Origin: Flaveria trinervia
Lineage: Eukaryota > Streptophyta > Magnoliopsida > Asterales > Asteraceae
Assembly: GCA_025506515.1 (NCBI GenBank)
Contig: CM046452.1
Coordinates: 99,232,311 to 99,296,310 of the forward strand
Direction of reading: 5' to 3'
DNA: 64,000 bases
Positions within the stretch are counted from its first letter, which is position 1, and the number at the start of each line of letters is the position of its first letter. This document shows positions 1 through 13,893 of the stretch, piece after piece. The position numbers and the translations under genes are program-made. Below the pieces are notes generated by a model. It saw nothing but the letters and a program-made list of their open reading frames with translations. It was not told the DNA's origin and ran no database searches.

Positions 1-3000
1 GGTCTTACAAATGTATACTTATTTAACTAGTGTATACATGTATTCTATATAAACTTTTTTCTAAATACTTAATGATCAGTGTGAGTGTATATACTCTTGA
101 GTTTAAGTAAGAGCCATCGAATATTTATTAAATTCATGTATTAATCAATTATATATATGATACATACATACATTCATTAAAAATGCATAACAGTCTCCGA
201 TTCACAAGGTGAAGCCAAGGCAAGAGCTATACCTTCTGGAACCAAAGCAAAATGCATGCATGCATGATATACATACATCCATGCATAATGAATCACATAC
301 ATGCATGTGTACGCAAACGTAAATATATACAGACGTATGTACATACATGTAGAAGATGTCAAATGAAAACCTTCATTTGACATAGAGACAAAAAAAAAAC
401 AAATATATCTATATAATTTCTAATTAACTTTTTATTTTATTATCTCACAAACATATCTATGAATTTGCACCCCTTCCGTATATTGGTAATTAATTATTGT
501 CTTGATTTATTCTTTCTAGTGTTTGGTTTTTCATTTTCATTATTAAACTCATTTGAGTTTTCATATTTTTCATTTTTATTAATTGAAGGAGTTCTTCAAG
601 TCCACCAAAATCATCAGAATGATTCGTACTTTTACTTCAATTCAAGACATGCATGTGTCAATGGTATATTGCAACATTATAAATTCTTAACCAACTTTTC
701 CATTTATTTCATCAGTACAAAGAACATGATATGATGAAAAATACAGGTTGGTTAAGAAGTCCTTTCCAGTGGATGGTGCTAATGAGTCATGAGTTTTCTC
801 AAATTAACAAATCTACTTGAACTGAATATTCTTCAACAACAAGATGATACGTAAATAACATACATTTGGTAGTTAAATTATGTAAACCCACTTATGCATC
901 CGCTTTGATCGATTAAAAAAGATAGTACTAAGTCCGATGGGCAATCGCTAGCTATGCATCTCATGATGAGATACTCGCATTTGAAGTCAAACATGAAGTT
1001 GGCAAAAAGCATGAAGAAACGCATGCCCTTGTATATATCCATGTGCTCGAGTTAGAACCTCAAAAAATAAAAAAGACTTCTGATGAGAAACCCTAATTAA
1101 CCTCTTTGGTATCTATTAAAAAAGTTATTGTATATCCACCATACTAAGAGGACTATGTAAAAAGTATCATAAATGATCAGCGAGACCCGGCCACCACGTT
1201 CAACCTAACAAAAACCTTCGTATGAGAGCTCGATAACTTTTGAACCCGACAATAAGACACCACTTAGACCAACAATGACATGTTTTGACGTGAAATCGTG
1301 TTGTGCAAACTGCTCTTTTTATCCTATTGTGACATCTTTCTAATAATGACTCAACCACTAAGTTCTTTTCATGTCGCCAACATGTGAGGCCAACGAGATA
1401 ACTAATGACTTTCCTCCCTACAGATATGAACCTCACTTTAAATGTTAGTATATACTAATTATTTAAAATGTCAGTTATCCAAAGAAATATGTGTTCAACC
1501 TATTTTTGGTTATATTAATTGACATTTTAAATAATCGATCATTAGTCAAAGGTTTTGCAAAACCATAGGTATATACGCCGGATAAATATTATAGTGTTAA
1601 ATTGAAAAAAGTTATTATAATCATTTAAGAGTAGAAAAGTACGAAACGCTATGTTAAGCCAATACAAATAGTTTTATATTAGTTGCATTAAATATTGAAT
1701 AAGATATTACAAATACAAATTTTGTCATCCTAGTGACGCCATTCTGACTATTAACGGAGATCACTGAAGTATAAATATTAATTGTTTAAAATAAAATAAT
1801 ATATAGAAACATTCAAGCTGCGTTTATTTAAAAAATTAGCTGATCTAGAATTTTAGGGTTTGGTTCAATATTATATTAGAAAGCATGCTTATATTAAACA
1901 CCAGTTTATTTACATTGTAGAAAACTAAAGTTAACTTTGTTTTACGTAATTTGGCTTTGTTTTATGATGATATATTATGGTCAGCATTTGAAGTTTGGAC
2001 GCCATAAATCTGCTAATTAAATGAGTTTAACTTATGAACAATAAAGACTTTTTCCGAATAAAAGTACTTAATTTTTAGATATATTTAATTTGGCTCCTCT
2101 TGACGAAATTTCCTGAACTAATTTGCTCCTACTTATGGGGGTTTATAATGAGTTTTGTATGTAAACCATGTTGGCAAAACCCACGTGGTGCTTTAAAAAT
2201 TATTTACCAAATTGGGTGTCCTAATCTTATTATACTAAAAAAATGATTTTGTTTATAAAATTATTATTTAAAAAAGGTAAGTTCTAATTGAATTATATAA
2301 GCAAATTTAGTTGGATTGTTAGATTATATATAAAAATAAAATAAAATGCTGTATAATTCATTTGCATGCGAGGTCTTAAACTTATTTTTAGGAATGAAAA
2401 TAAACTATTTTATAACCTGTTTTGTTTCTCAAAGAATTAAATATGCTATTAAAAAAAATAACCTTTGTTTCATCCTGATGTGTTGTAGAATTTTTTAAAA
2501 TATATGTTTTTTTTATATCATTTATTTCTTGCGTCTATTTAAAAGCGTTCTACATGTATTTTTTGAACCCACTCCTTTTTCAAAAGCCTTTTCTAAAACC
2601 GTTTGCTTTTTCTAAGCAAATTTCTTAACTCTTTTTCTTTCTAAATGACTTTTAAAGTAAACGTTTTTTTTTCTAAATGTCTTTAGAAAACTACTGGTAA
2701 TAAAAAGGACATTTATACACTTTTTAAAAAAGTTTTACATAATATCGCAATAAAAAATCTATACTTTATAAACAATTTTTATTTCTTTTAGAAAAATAAA
2801 TATGTTATATAGTTTAATTAGTTAACAATTGTTATTTCTTTTAGAAAAATAAATATGTTATATAGTTTAATTAGTATTTCATAAAAAATATTACAGATGT
2901 ATTTTGGGTAATATTTTATATAAGATTTTCTAAGTAATACTTTTTAATTAGAACTTGTTTTAGTCCAATAAGAATATAAGATTATGAGTGAGCTAGAAAA

Positions 3001-5940
3001 AGAAATTTAATTTATTTGAAAACATCATTTGGTAGATATTTTTAAAAATCATTCGTTATGGTATATAAGTTTTTCAACAACACTCATTTAAAAAAAACTC
3101 ACGTTATGATACTTCGTGTGATAAATCCAATCTACCACAATAAAATTTTCACATCTACACATCCGCAACGAACATAAGACTTTACTAGTTTTATTCTAAA
3201 GCAACTTAAAATAAATATTTCAAATTTCTTGAAGTGCGTTTTTATAACATATATGGTGTTTTGACACATGAATGCAATTGACACATAATGTTTTGAAACT
3301 AGTTAAATTGACACATGGTGTTTCACCTATATGGCTATACCTTCTATGTGTAAACTGATTCCTATAACTCCATGTGAAGTTCTTCCACCCATGGTTTTCT
3401 CAATATTACACTCGTGCCCTTCCATATAAAAATACATCCATCTGCTTCCTAGCTTTTTTCGGATTTTGCGTCTTTGTAAAATATCTTAATATATTATGTT
3501 TCGATTCAAGCAATGAATTCGTATAATTGGACTGGTATTACGTAATAACATATCCGTCTCAAAACCACATACTTTCTAAATATTATCTCATACTCACTTT
3601 CATATCGCTCTAATTTTAAAATTTGTTAAAACGTCACTACAACAAGGGCCCAATTCAACAGCTAGAGAGGTCCCAACTCCTCATTTATAACTAGATTGCT
3701 GTGTAGATTGTAGACTTGAACATTATAATAGGAAAAAAAACTACAAAAAGCATTAATTAAACCGGCACATATTTACGATATAGAAACCAAAATATGTATG
3801 GATTGCATAAACTTGTTTGTACAGTATCTATATTTATGACAATTTAAAATTCTGTCTACTTGAGTAATGGGCTTATACAAACTAATCATATAAGTTAATA
3901 AAATGATATTTTCAATTTTTTTAGAAATTGTTTTTTTTAATATGTGGTTGATGTTGATGATGTTTGGAAAATTCTAGTTCACAAATCAATTTTCTTCATT
4001 TGACATCAAGATTGTGTATTTGGATTCATTTTAGTGAGGAGTTTGGCTGGATGAGTGGATGTCCTTTGCTACTCTTCTATTTTTTTAGGTTGTTTGGTTT
4101 ATTTATGTATGGATGAAGTGTTATCTTTTCTTTGATGTTCTATGAATATATCACATAACATCAACAATTATGGCTTTATGGTTAATTGTAGTAAATATAC
4201 TCTATGGACTATAAAGCCCCTACAAAATAATGATAGCTTTTTAGTTGATTAATATGATAACATGACGATCTAACGATTGCTTGAAGCGTCTTTGTTGGTT
4301 GTTGCAGTTATGAAATACCCGAAATACTTATCTGGAGCTGCTACCTGAACGGATAGCGGCAGTGTTACCGATTACCCGATATGAACCAGAGCCCTAACGG
4401 AAGCTCATCCCCCGCGTCCACCCTTATATTGAATCGAGATTTTGATATAAAACTAAATAATTTGCAGAAAATAATATATTTATTGTTATTTGAAAAGATA
4501 TTAGAGATGTATACTCACTTAGGCACTTTTAAAAACACTACGTAACTATATGAATTCTGAATTCCAACAAATATCAACAGTAACAACCACTGGTCATTTC
4601 ATTTTTAGTGCATTTTGCATATTTTGATCAAAATCACAATTGATCATTCTGACTAGTGAACTTCTCTCTAATTTCACATACATGTCTTCATAATTTTCAA
4701 GTTAAAAATCACATTTTTTTTACATATAGTCTTTATGTTAACCTGTTTTACGAGTCTTAAAACTTTTACAACAAATACGAGGTTTTATTTACGAGGTGGT
4801 CCTTTAGCTGAAAAACTTTTCCATTTCTAATTGAAAGTTTTTCATATATTAGTTGACCAATAATTCTCACATTTGCCTTATAAAGTCAAACACAACTAAA
4901 TCTATCATTTTCTCATCTAATGCTTGATGCACAATTTCGCTACAATTTTCTCCAGACGTGATATTATTCATTTATAAGTGAAACTCGAGATTAAAAACTC
5001 TATTTGCATGTTCCACTTAGTCAATATATCTAATTCCATAAATTATATTTGATTAGTTGGTATAACAAACCTCTCATCTTCTATACTTTATTTTATGAAG
5101 CAACAAACTTAGATTTTGTAAACTTAATCACACTGTTTAACTTTTGTTTTCTTCTGGTCACATGACATCTTGAAACTTACTATTTATACAACATAATTAC
5201 ATGAGAAATCCTTCTTTACACTAAGTAAAACAGTTTTATCAATAAATGAAACATAGGATATTACAATTATCCCTCATTAATCCCGCACATGGTGTTGGAT
5301 TCACGTCAATTGCTTCCATCGCCTCCTCCTTTAAGGTTCAATAATGACAAGACCTCTTCGATCGTTTTATGAATGTATAAAATGAAATAGCAACCAGTTT
5401 ATTCGTATAACACAAGCTTAATCAACTTTAATATAGCTAGTGATACACATCTCATATAATGGATTAAGAAATTGGATTTTGTGTAACACGTGAAATTGCA
5501 CAATTCAACATATTACTATTAATGATGGAATAAGAAAAAATGGTGTACAATCAAATCTCCTTGGTTAGATATGTTAGCCCCCTAGATATTTACAAGATAT
5601 TTTTGTTGCGTTACATATATTGAATTGATTGATATGGTCATAATTCATAGAGCTCAAAAAGTGAGTGGAGATATGTATCTTCATTGGTCCTCATTTAATT
5701 CATTAATAAGCCCAAAGAGCAAAAGAAATTTGATACTTTTTAATTATATTATGAGGAAATTTAAAATAAAATGTATACTGTAAATAAAAACATATATAGT
5801 CGACCGCCCTTTATGTCAATTTTACAGCCAAGATAATTAGTCAAACTTTCTCTTAAATAGTAATACTTATGATATAATTATAAAAAAAATGATTGAATAA
5901 TATTTATATCCGTACTATTTCAAACACGGGTGCCCATTGA
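1..5940. other. AT-rich intergenic region, no gene recognised
   Basis: No exon or conserved domain could be supported on either strand. The ORFs here are short, rich in Ile/Phe/Lys/Tyr and unlike any family I know. The contents are low-complexity AT tracts, ACAT/CATG-rich simple sequence near 165-330, and a 53-bp tandem duplication at 2771-2876. A slightly GC-richer patch at about 1180-1440 and another at 4310-4430 look like old repeat or coding debris, but I could not classify either. Confidence 0.6.
2771..2876. repeat. 53-bp tandem duplication
   Basis: Two adjacent copies of a 53-bp AT-rich unit begin at 2771 and 2824. They share the core TTTCTTTTAGAAAAATAAAT and differ at a few bases near the start of the unit. 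It lies in intergenic sequence and no coding role is seen. Confidence 0.8.
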
Positions 5941-5944
5941 ACTT

Positions 5945-5952
5945 GTATAAAT
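5945..5952 (+). promoter_or_regulatory. Probable TATA box of the F5H gene
   Basis: TATAAATA lies about 75 bp upstream of the chosen ATG at 6026, a usual TATA-to-start-codon distance for a plant gene with a short 5' leader. The assignment rests on sequence and position only. Confidence 0.55.
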
Positions 5953-6025
5953 AGCACCCCTTCATATCACTCTTTAGGTAGCAACATTCGACGAGTTGCC
6001 CCTGTTTTCACACTTTGAATCAATT

Positions 6026-7651
6026 ATGGATTCCATCCAAATCCCTATGTCAATTTACATTGCAATTTCTCTTTTAACTGTGTTTATTTTCATCTGGCTC
6101 CGGCGGAAATCTCTTCCGCCGGGGCCAATGGGTTGGCCCATCATCGGCAATATGCTGATGATGGACCAACTCACCCACCGTGGCTTAGCCCGCTTAGCGG
6201 AAAAGTACGGTGGCATCCTCCATCTCAAGATGGGATTTAGCCACACCGTCGCGGTGTCATCCCCAGAGATGGCCCGCCAAATACTTCAAGTTCAAGATCA
6301 CATCTTTGCTAACCGCCCGGCCACCATCGCAATCACTTACTTGACTTATAACCGTGTGGATATGGCGTTTGCGGACTATGGTCCGTTCTGGCGCCAGATG
6401 CGGAAGTTGAGTGTCATGAAGTTGTTCAGCCGCAAACGGGCTGAATCTTGGGATTCGGTCCGCGATGAGGTGGATTCCATGGTGAAATCCACCGCCATCA
6501 ATACTGGTACCCCAGTGAATTTGGGTGAGCTCGTGTTCGGGTTGACCATGATATTATATATCGGGCGGCTTTCGGGTCGATATCACATGAAGACAAAGAA
6601 GAGTTCATTAGAATCCTACAAGAGTACACTAAGCTTTTTGGCGCATTCAACTTGGCTGACTTTATCCCGTGGCTCGGGTTCATTGACCCGGCTGGGTTGA
6701 ATACCCGTTTACCGGCTGCTCGAGCTGCGCTGGACCATTTTATCGATAAAATCATCGACGAGCATTTGAGCAAGGGGAAGAAGAGCGAGGATGAAAATGT
6801 GGAAAACGATATGGTTGATGAGATGTTGGCGTTTTATAGCGAGGAAGGAAAAGTTAACGAAGCCGAGGACTTGCAAAACGCGATCAAGCTGACCCGAGAC
6901 ATATCAAAGCCATAATTATGGTAAGTAATTCAGTTAAAAGTAAAAAATAAAAATGTAGAGAATACGTTTAGCACAACCCAAATAAAACATCTAATCTAAT
7001 ATATATACTTTGGTTATTGTTTTTATAGGATGTAATGTTTGGTGGTACGGAGACAGTGGCTTCTGCTATAGAATGGGCCTTGACCGAGCTAATGCACACG
7101 CCAGAAGCACTAAAACGCGTGCAACAAGAATTGGCCGATGTCGTCGGTCTCGATCGTCGGGTGGAAGAATCCGACTTCGAGAAGTTGACATACTTCAAAT
7201 GCGTCGTCAAAGAGACGCTTCGTCTCCACCCTCCTATCCCCGTTTCCCTCCATAAATCATCGGAGGACACAAAGGTCGCAGGCTACCACATCCCCAAAGG
7301 GTCGCGTGTCATGGTCAACGCGTACGCCATCAACCGCGATAAGAACTATTGGGAAGATCCCAATACTTTTAACCCATCGCGGTTTTTGAAACAAGGGGCC
7401 CCGGATTTTAAGGGTAGCAACTATGAATTCCTGCCTTTCGGTTCAGGCCGAAGGTCGTGTCCGGGGATGCAACTTGGGTTGTACGCGATGGAGATGGCGC
7501 TAGTCCACCTCCTTCATTGTTTCACCTGGGAGTTACCGGACGGAATGAAACCAAGTGAGATCGACATGGGCGATGTCTATGGGCTTACCGCACCCAAGCA
7601 ATAAGACTTGTTGCGGTACCCACACCACGTTTGTTGTGTCCCTTGTACTAA
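6026..7651 (+). CDS. F5H: Ferulate 5-hydroxylase (CYP84A cytochrome P450), with three apparent 1-base deletions
   Basis: This is an ER-membrane P450 monooxygenase that hydroxylates coniferaldehyde/coniferyl alcohol (and ferulate) at C5, the committing step to syringyl lignin and sinapate esters. Visible features are an N-terminal membrane anchor (ISLLTVFIFIWL), the proline hinge LPPGP, the I-helix motif GGTETVAS, the ExxR motif KETLR, the FNPSRF (PERF-type) motif and the haem loop FGSGRRSCPG with its cysteine ligand. There are two exons, 6026-6920 and 7029-7651. The 108-bp intron (GTAAGT...ATAG) lies between IIM and DVMFGGTET, which I recall as the CYP84A intron position. The ATG at 6026 is preferred because it directly precedes the anchor. 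The frame breaks near 6548, 6901 and 7598, each consistent with one missing base. Compensating them gives 506 residues ending at the TAA at 7649-7651, close to the usual 510-520. I judge the gene intact and the breaks to be assembly errors, but a recent pseudogene is not excluded. Confidence 0.9.
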
Positions 7652-9745
7652 GATGGTGTACGTTTAAGTAATCTGTTTTTCTTCCTCCTTTACGATTTTA
7701 TTTTATAAAATCTCTACGAAATAGTAAAGTGTAATAACAACAAATCAACTTTTATTCTGTACCAAGTATTCTCAGCTCATTTCAAACACTTTCACAATTT
7801 TTTTTATTTTTTTTTTCAGTGGGCTCCAAGAACAAGTATGTTTGAACTGAAAATGGTAAAATATCAAAATTGTTCAAATTTATGGTTTTATCAAAGGATG
7901 TGAGAGTTATATTCTTATTCTTCAAATTGCTGATCCTCTAACTACTGATTTTAATTTTTCAGTTTTCAGTTCAGTTTATTACCATTCGGGCTAGAATTTC
8001 ATTTCATTACGCTCGATTAACTCGCAAGGAAGTGTTAGAATAGTCTAAAATAATTAGTTTGGTACGTTAACATTTAAACTGTCTGGTTCTTGCTAAGTTT
8101 AACAGGTGCTAATAAAGTCCAAATAATGTGAATGTAAATTATTATCTTATATTAAATATAGATAGTAATGAATAGTAGTGAAACGCAAGTAATTCTCTTT
8201 TCATCTTTGTATTATAGCTAAATAATTTTCTATATATATTTTAAAGCTATTTATTACTTCTAGACTCTAGAGGCATATAGTCAAAAAGTTGGCAAACTAT
8301 GATAAGCCGGAAAAACTTGTCAACAGTTTGAACGTTGTATTCACATTCATTTTCAATATCTACCGTTGTTACAAGTAATCGTAGTGAAACAATCAGAAAT
8401 AAATATCATTTTTATTGTCCTATCCACATACATATTATTAGGTAGTCCATTATAATTTCTAAATTCCCCCACTTTAGTACATTGTGAAATATCATTATCA
8501 TTAACCGAAAAAGACATTTTTAGTGAAGCAATATACTCAACCACCATGAATAATGATAATAATCATGATGAGATTGTTGATATTTCAAGTTGATTGTTCA
8601 CTTGTATGCTCCACTTTCATGGTGTTGGATTGGGGTTGTCATCCATATTGATTTGGATATTTAGCAGGTACTCAGTTTTAATTTGAGAACCATGAAAACG
8701 ATATTTATAAAGTGTTTGTAAGATAAAATGAAAGAGAGATAGTAAAACAATTGTAATTTGATATAATATTCTTATGCATGATAGTTAAAACAATGCGTAC
8801 AAAATATTTATATAATTTCTCATCACTATACCTTGGTGAGAGCCTTAGCGAAGAAAACATTGATGTGATATGTAGTGGAAGTTGGTTAATAGAGTGGTGT
8901 TCATACGTAATCTCTTATAGACCAAACATCTTGGATAAGATCAATGATATTTTCTCTTTGCTCCATACCTTTTTATATGTTTACATTACAGGTTGTATGT
9001 CCCAAATGAATCATTTCTCCTTGTTACATAACTAGATTTATTATCCGTGTTGTAGCTTTTTTTCCACAATCATAATTATAATTTTAAGCATTGATAGAGC
9101 GGGAGTATAAAAATCCGCAACAAAAATATAAGAGAAAAATGAAAAGGTACTTAAGACACTACAACAAACAATTAGACAAATTAAAAGGCACGGGGAAAAA
9201 ATGGTTCACAAAAAGTTATGAAAGTAATTTAGGGTTAATCACATAGAGAGTATGAAATATGTTTTATGCTTTTACGTCACAACAAGACCCACCACTAATT
9301 ACATTGTAAAATACTTTAGAAGTATCACAAGTGTAGTGTCAATATATGAGACATGCATGTTTACTAAAGAAATATCGTTAAACCTTTCAATACAAACAAG
9401 ATTTATAGTTTTGAATGACCATCAAAGCTTTAAGTAAGATACAAGCCTTAATACGGGCTTAAACATATATAGATGTGTGTAGATATAACTTGTGTACACC
9501 AAACACCATTGATTTAGGGCTACGAAATTATAAGTAGTGTTAAGATGTATTGCAATAATTTTGTTGAGTGTCACAACACTGTGCATTTACACAAGTATAC
9601 AAATATGCACATAGATGTTAACCATGTTTAGCATTGATTGTTAATTGATATACAAATATGTATATTACATATAAGATTTCTAACACAGTTAGGATCCACA
9701 ATCTTCCCGGCTCTATCTTTCAAGTTTCTCACTACGCGTTCAATT
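7652..9745. other. Intergenic region downstream of F5H
   Basis: The first about 100 bases are probably the F5H 3' untranslated region. The rest is AT-rich with short unrelated ORFs. No domain, RNA gene or element boundary was recognised. Confidence 0.6.
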
Positions 9746-10099
9746 TAAGGTGTTGTTTGTTTTTTGGCAAAAGCTCTTTCCCACCTCTTCATCTACGCGC
9801 ACGCAGACGCGGAAGAGCTTTTTAGTCCGCAGACTGTTTGTTTTTTAGAAGACGTTTTATTAAAAAATATATTCCTGGGTCTTCATGGAGAAGATGTAAT
9901 ATTACCACTTTTTAGATCTTCTCAACCTCTTCTCTACTACCCTTCCTTCCAGACTTGTTTTATTTGTGTGAACCCTTTCCTCACCACACCATTCATCTCC
10001 AATCACCGCCGCCTGCCCTCCCCCTCCCACCGCCCGACCGTCGCAACCAGGCCTCCCCGTCGCCCTCCTACCCTCCGACCGTCGCAACAATCCACGCCG

Positions 10100-10385
10100 G
10101 AGCACCCCCTTACCCCTTCCGACCGTCGCAACCAAGCCACCCCCTCCGCCACCCTCCTACCTTCGCAACAAGCCGAGCCCTCGGCCACCCCCTCCCCCCT
10201 CCGACCGTTGCTTCAATGGCCACCCCCTGCGCCCCCTCCGACCGTTGCTTCAATGGCCACCCCCTGCGCCACCCTCCTACCTTCGCAACAAGCCGAGCCC
10301 TCGACCACCCCCTCCCCCCTCCAACCGTTGCTTCAGTGGCCACCCCCTCCGCCACCCTCCTACCTTCGCAACAGGCCAACCCCCT
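10100..10385. repeat. CCACCCCCTCC-rich tandem array inside the TAA element
   Basis: Imperfect tandem units carry CTCCGACCGTTGCTTCAATG and CTACCTTCGCAACAAGCC, repeated several times. It is strikingly GC-rich inside an AT-rich region. All six frames stay partly open because of the composition, which explains the overlapping Pro/Ser/Thr-rich and Gly/Arg-rich ORFs. These are not treated as genes. Confidence 0.75.
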
Positions 10386-10593
10386 CCGGCCACCGACCCC
10401 TCTCCTCCGTTGCCCTCTTCCAACATTCCAAAGGTACGTTTTTTTTAAAATGTGATTTTGTTTAAGTTTTTAGTTGATATTGTTGTTTATGTAAGTTAAG
10501 TTGTGATTTGTCTATGATTTGTGATTTGGTTAGTATGATTTGTTATTTGGTTTATGATTTTGTTAGATTCTTATATTAGTTTGTATGATGAGT

Positions 10594-10860
10594 GAATTAG
10601 TTTAGTATTTGGTTTGATTTGTGATTTGTGTAGGTTGATTTGTGATATTTGTTTGTATGATGAGTGTATTGGTTTAGTATTTGGTTTGATTTGTGATTTG
10701 TGTAGGTTGATTTGTGATATTAGTTTGTATGATGAGTGTATTGGTTTAGCATTTGGTTTGATTTGTGATTTGTGTAGGTTGATTTGTGATATTAGTTTGT
10801 ATGATGAGTGAATTGGTTTAGTATTTGGTTTAATTTGTGATTTGTGTAGGTTGTTTTGTG
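10594..10860. repeat. 72-bp minisatellite, about 3.7 copies
   Basis: The unit contains TTGATTTGTGATTTGTGTAG and GTTTGTATGATGAGTG. Successive copies differ at only a few positions. It lies inside the TAA-flanked element. The 65-residue ORF across it simply reads the repeat and is not a gene. Confidence 0.8.
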
Positions 10861-11221
10861 ATATATGACTCAGTTAAGAGGTGAAATTGATGAGCAGTTA
10901 ATGCAAAATGTCGAATAAACGATTTATAAATGTATTTGTATGGTTTTATGGATATTATTGCAGTGTTGTATGACTTTTATTTATATTTTAATGTATTATT
11001 TTGACTTTTATTTATATATTAATGTTAAAGTTATTTTTAAAGTTTAAAAATAGATTTAGTTTAATTACAGAAAATTTCAACATTCTGCATATGTTAAAAA
11101 AACAAACAGTGTTTTTCTTACAAACTGTAGACATTTGGTCCACCTCTTCTGTTGTAGATGTCTGCAAATATGATCCACAGACTGCAGACGTTTTTCTGTA
11201 GAAAAAACAAACAGCACCTAA

Positions 11222-13843
11222 GTAAACTAATTACTCAGTATGCATCATGATACAATACAGGTCTATAAGATACTAATGGCTCTAACATCCGTCATGGTTC
11301 ATAGTCCCATCGATTTCCTGTATTTCAATGGCTCGCTAACCACATGTATCATCGGTTATCCCTGGTTTTATTAGTTTCTTGGTACTTTGATGTGACGAAG
11401 TTTACATCTCAATATTTTTCATTTATGTTTCAAAATTTCGATCTTGAGATTTCTATCTTTAGTCAATGCAAATCTAAGTATATGTATTAGTGCATCAATG
11501 TGTAGGAAATAACTTGTCATGTGGCCTATAAATTAAATGAATTAACTTTTCCTAAATGACATTGTTGCTCCCTCTATTTATATTATATTATTTTTAGTTT
11601 TTGTTTTAGGTTTTTAATTTTTTTAATATTAAAAAGTATTTTAGTCATTTCATACGTAATCATTAAAATGTTCCTTCATTTCATGGACCAAATGTGTCAC
11701 GTCTTCGCAAACTATTAAAACATGCATTCCTTTTTGGATTCAGGAGAACCAAATGCATAGTATAAGCAAATCAAGGGAAACGTCCTTGTAATTGACTCTT
11801 TAATACTCGTTTTTTTTGTTGAATAATTGGAAAACAAGCATATATTTACATAATGACAAATAGAATGCTGATTACTATAAACAAAAACATATTTGTTTAT
11901 TTTTAGCCGTTGACCAAGTCAATGACTTGGTAATCTTTGACTTACGGCACCAGCCTCCTTGGGAGACCAGGTAACACGTGCTAACTTCGTTGTATGATCA
12001 TTTTAATTGATATTAAGATAATGACGTGTGATATTAGTTAATTTTTTAGTGAATTTATTTTATTAATATTTTTTATATACATTTCGTGTTATTGTATTCA
12101 TAATACGTCTTTAACCCTGAAAACTGAAGCACTATGAGATTATACAGAGGAAGACATTTGGTAATTAGTTAGGTTTTCAAGATCATAAACTTTATACTAC
12201 ATCGTATAAAAATATGACATTTATAGAAGCATGTTGAAAAAAATCATGATGAATAAATAAATAAATGCTAGTTAAAAGGTTAGATGAAGCATTCTACTAT
12301 CCATTAGTATTATTATAATAATAATACTCTAGGTAAATTTATTATCGATCTTGAATATAAAAGACATAAAAATAATAAGAAATGCATCACCTCATACGTT
12401 ATCAACATGGTTTTTTATGGATTGAATATGATGAAAGAAAATTTTTTATAGTCAAGTACATTTGAACGAGAGTAATTTAAGAAAGAGTATCTTTTACATC
12501 AATAAATAGATTAATTATAAATATAAATAGGTACATTTAAAACTTTTGAATAGCTTAAATAAAAACTAAATTATTCCTAATGAATAGCCAAAGATGATCA
12601 ATCAGATTTCATTGTATAGCTAGAGATTTTAGTAAAAGATTCAAAATACTTTTAACAATCTACTCATCATGTTACTAATACATAATCTCAGTTTTGATGA
12701 TTTAGTAATTGTTAATATTTAACGTAAAACTTATCATTCACCCATTAGAATGAGATTTCGACTTATAATATAACATAAAGGAAAACTAGGTGGGTACTTT
12801 CTTCAGGATTAGGTCGCATTGACAAGTCATCAGGTTTTTAGTATTTATAAATATATTCATAAAAATCAATTTCTTAAAATAACATTATATCGTTATAACA
12901 TTGATAAACCTATAGACATTTGAATATTTGAGACCTTTGACTAGTTTGAGTCATAGATAAACTCTTGATTGTATCCTTTTAACTTATTATTAACAAGATG
13001 TAATCTAAATCTACTCCTTTTATAAGATGATGGTTAAAATTATCACATTATATTGTGATTGTGTTATATATAAATTATATTTTATTAAATGATACTTCTA
13101 ACAAGAAATTTAACACAATGATTAAGGAGAGTCACTTTAGTTTTCTTATATACAAATACATATGCATATGTATAGGTCCATGTCTTAGAAAATTATTTTG
13201 AACTCATTTATATTTAATCATTTATTATGGCTTCGCTAGGCCGGATAGCAAAACCACTTCACTTTGTTTGCGATGATAGAACCATGCATCAAACTATCTA
13301 AATAAAGAAACAAATCTAGTCAACAAAAAAGGAAGAGAAAGATCAAACTCTTGATGGTAAGTTAGTCAGTTTTTAAGACCGGAGCTTTTAACCACTTAAA
13401 CATCTCTCCAAAAGATTAATTTGTTTCTTCTTCCTAATAGAACATAACACTATGATGGATAACATCAATGTAAATATCTCGGACGTGATAGTCAATCTAT
13501 CATATATGAATAGATATATGATCTAGCATGCACATTGAAGTTATGACAAAAAAGAAGCTAAATTCATTCTTCCCCAATTCCATGTACGAATAAAGTGACA
13601 AAAAGATAGTAATAAAATTAATCAATGTATGGTGTATTTTAGTATGATTTTTGGTTGATATTAGAATCAGATGAAAAAGTTCCTTTCTTGGCATCAAAAA
13701 TTCAAATCCCAACTCTTGCTTTCCAACTAATTGCCTTTGCATGAATTCATTAATCTTATTGACAAACGTACATGTATTTACTTCTTCCGATGGTTGTTCA
13801 AGTAACAAAATGTTATATATTTAGGTACATAATAATGAATTAG

Positions 13844-13893
<50 letters not shown>

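Larger units (their letters stand above)
9749..11218. mobile_element. Non-autonomous DNA transposon with TAA target duplication (PIF/Harbinger-like)
   Basis: The left end is GGTGTTGTTTGTTTTTT and the right end, read on the other strand, is GGTGCTGTTTGTTTTTT: one mismatch in 17 bp. Both ends are flanked directly by TAA (9746-9748 and 11219-11221). Terminal repeats of this shape with a 3-bp TAA/TTA duplication are typical of PIF/Harbinger (Tourist-type) elements. The interior has no transposase. It holds a CCACC/CCTCC-rich block at about 9990-10430 that gives long artificial Pro-rich ORFs, and a 72-bp minisatellite at about 10594-10860. Further TGTTTGTTTTTT sub-terminal copies occur at about 9837 and, inverted, at about 11098. 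A relative lies at about 51709. Confidence 0.75.

Noticed and set aside
9764..10465. Overlapping Pro/Ser/Thr-rich and Gly/Arg-rich ORFs on both strands
   Set aside because: They arise from CCACC-rich tandem repeats inside a transposon. No start context, domain or exon structure supports a gene.
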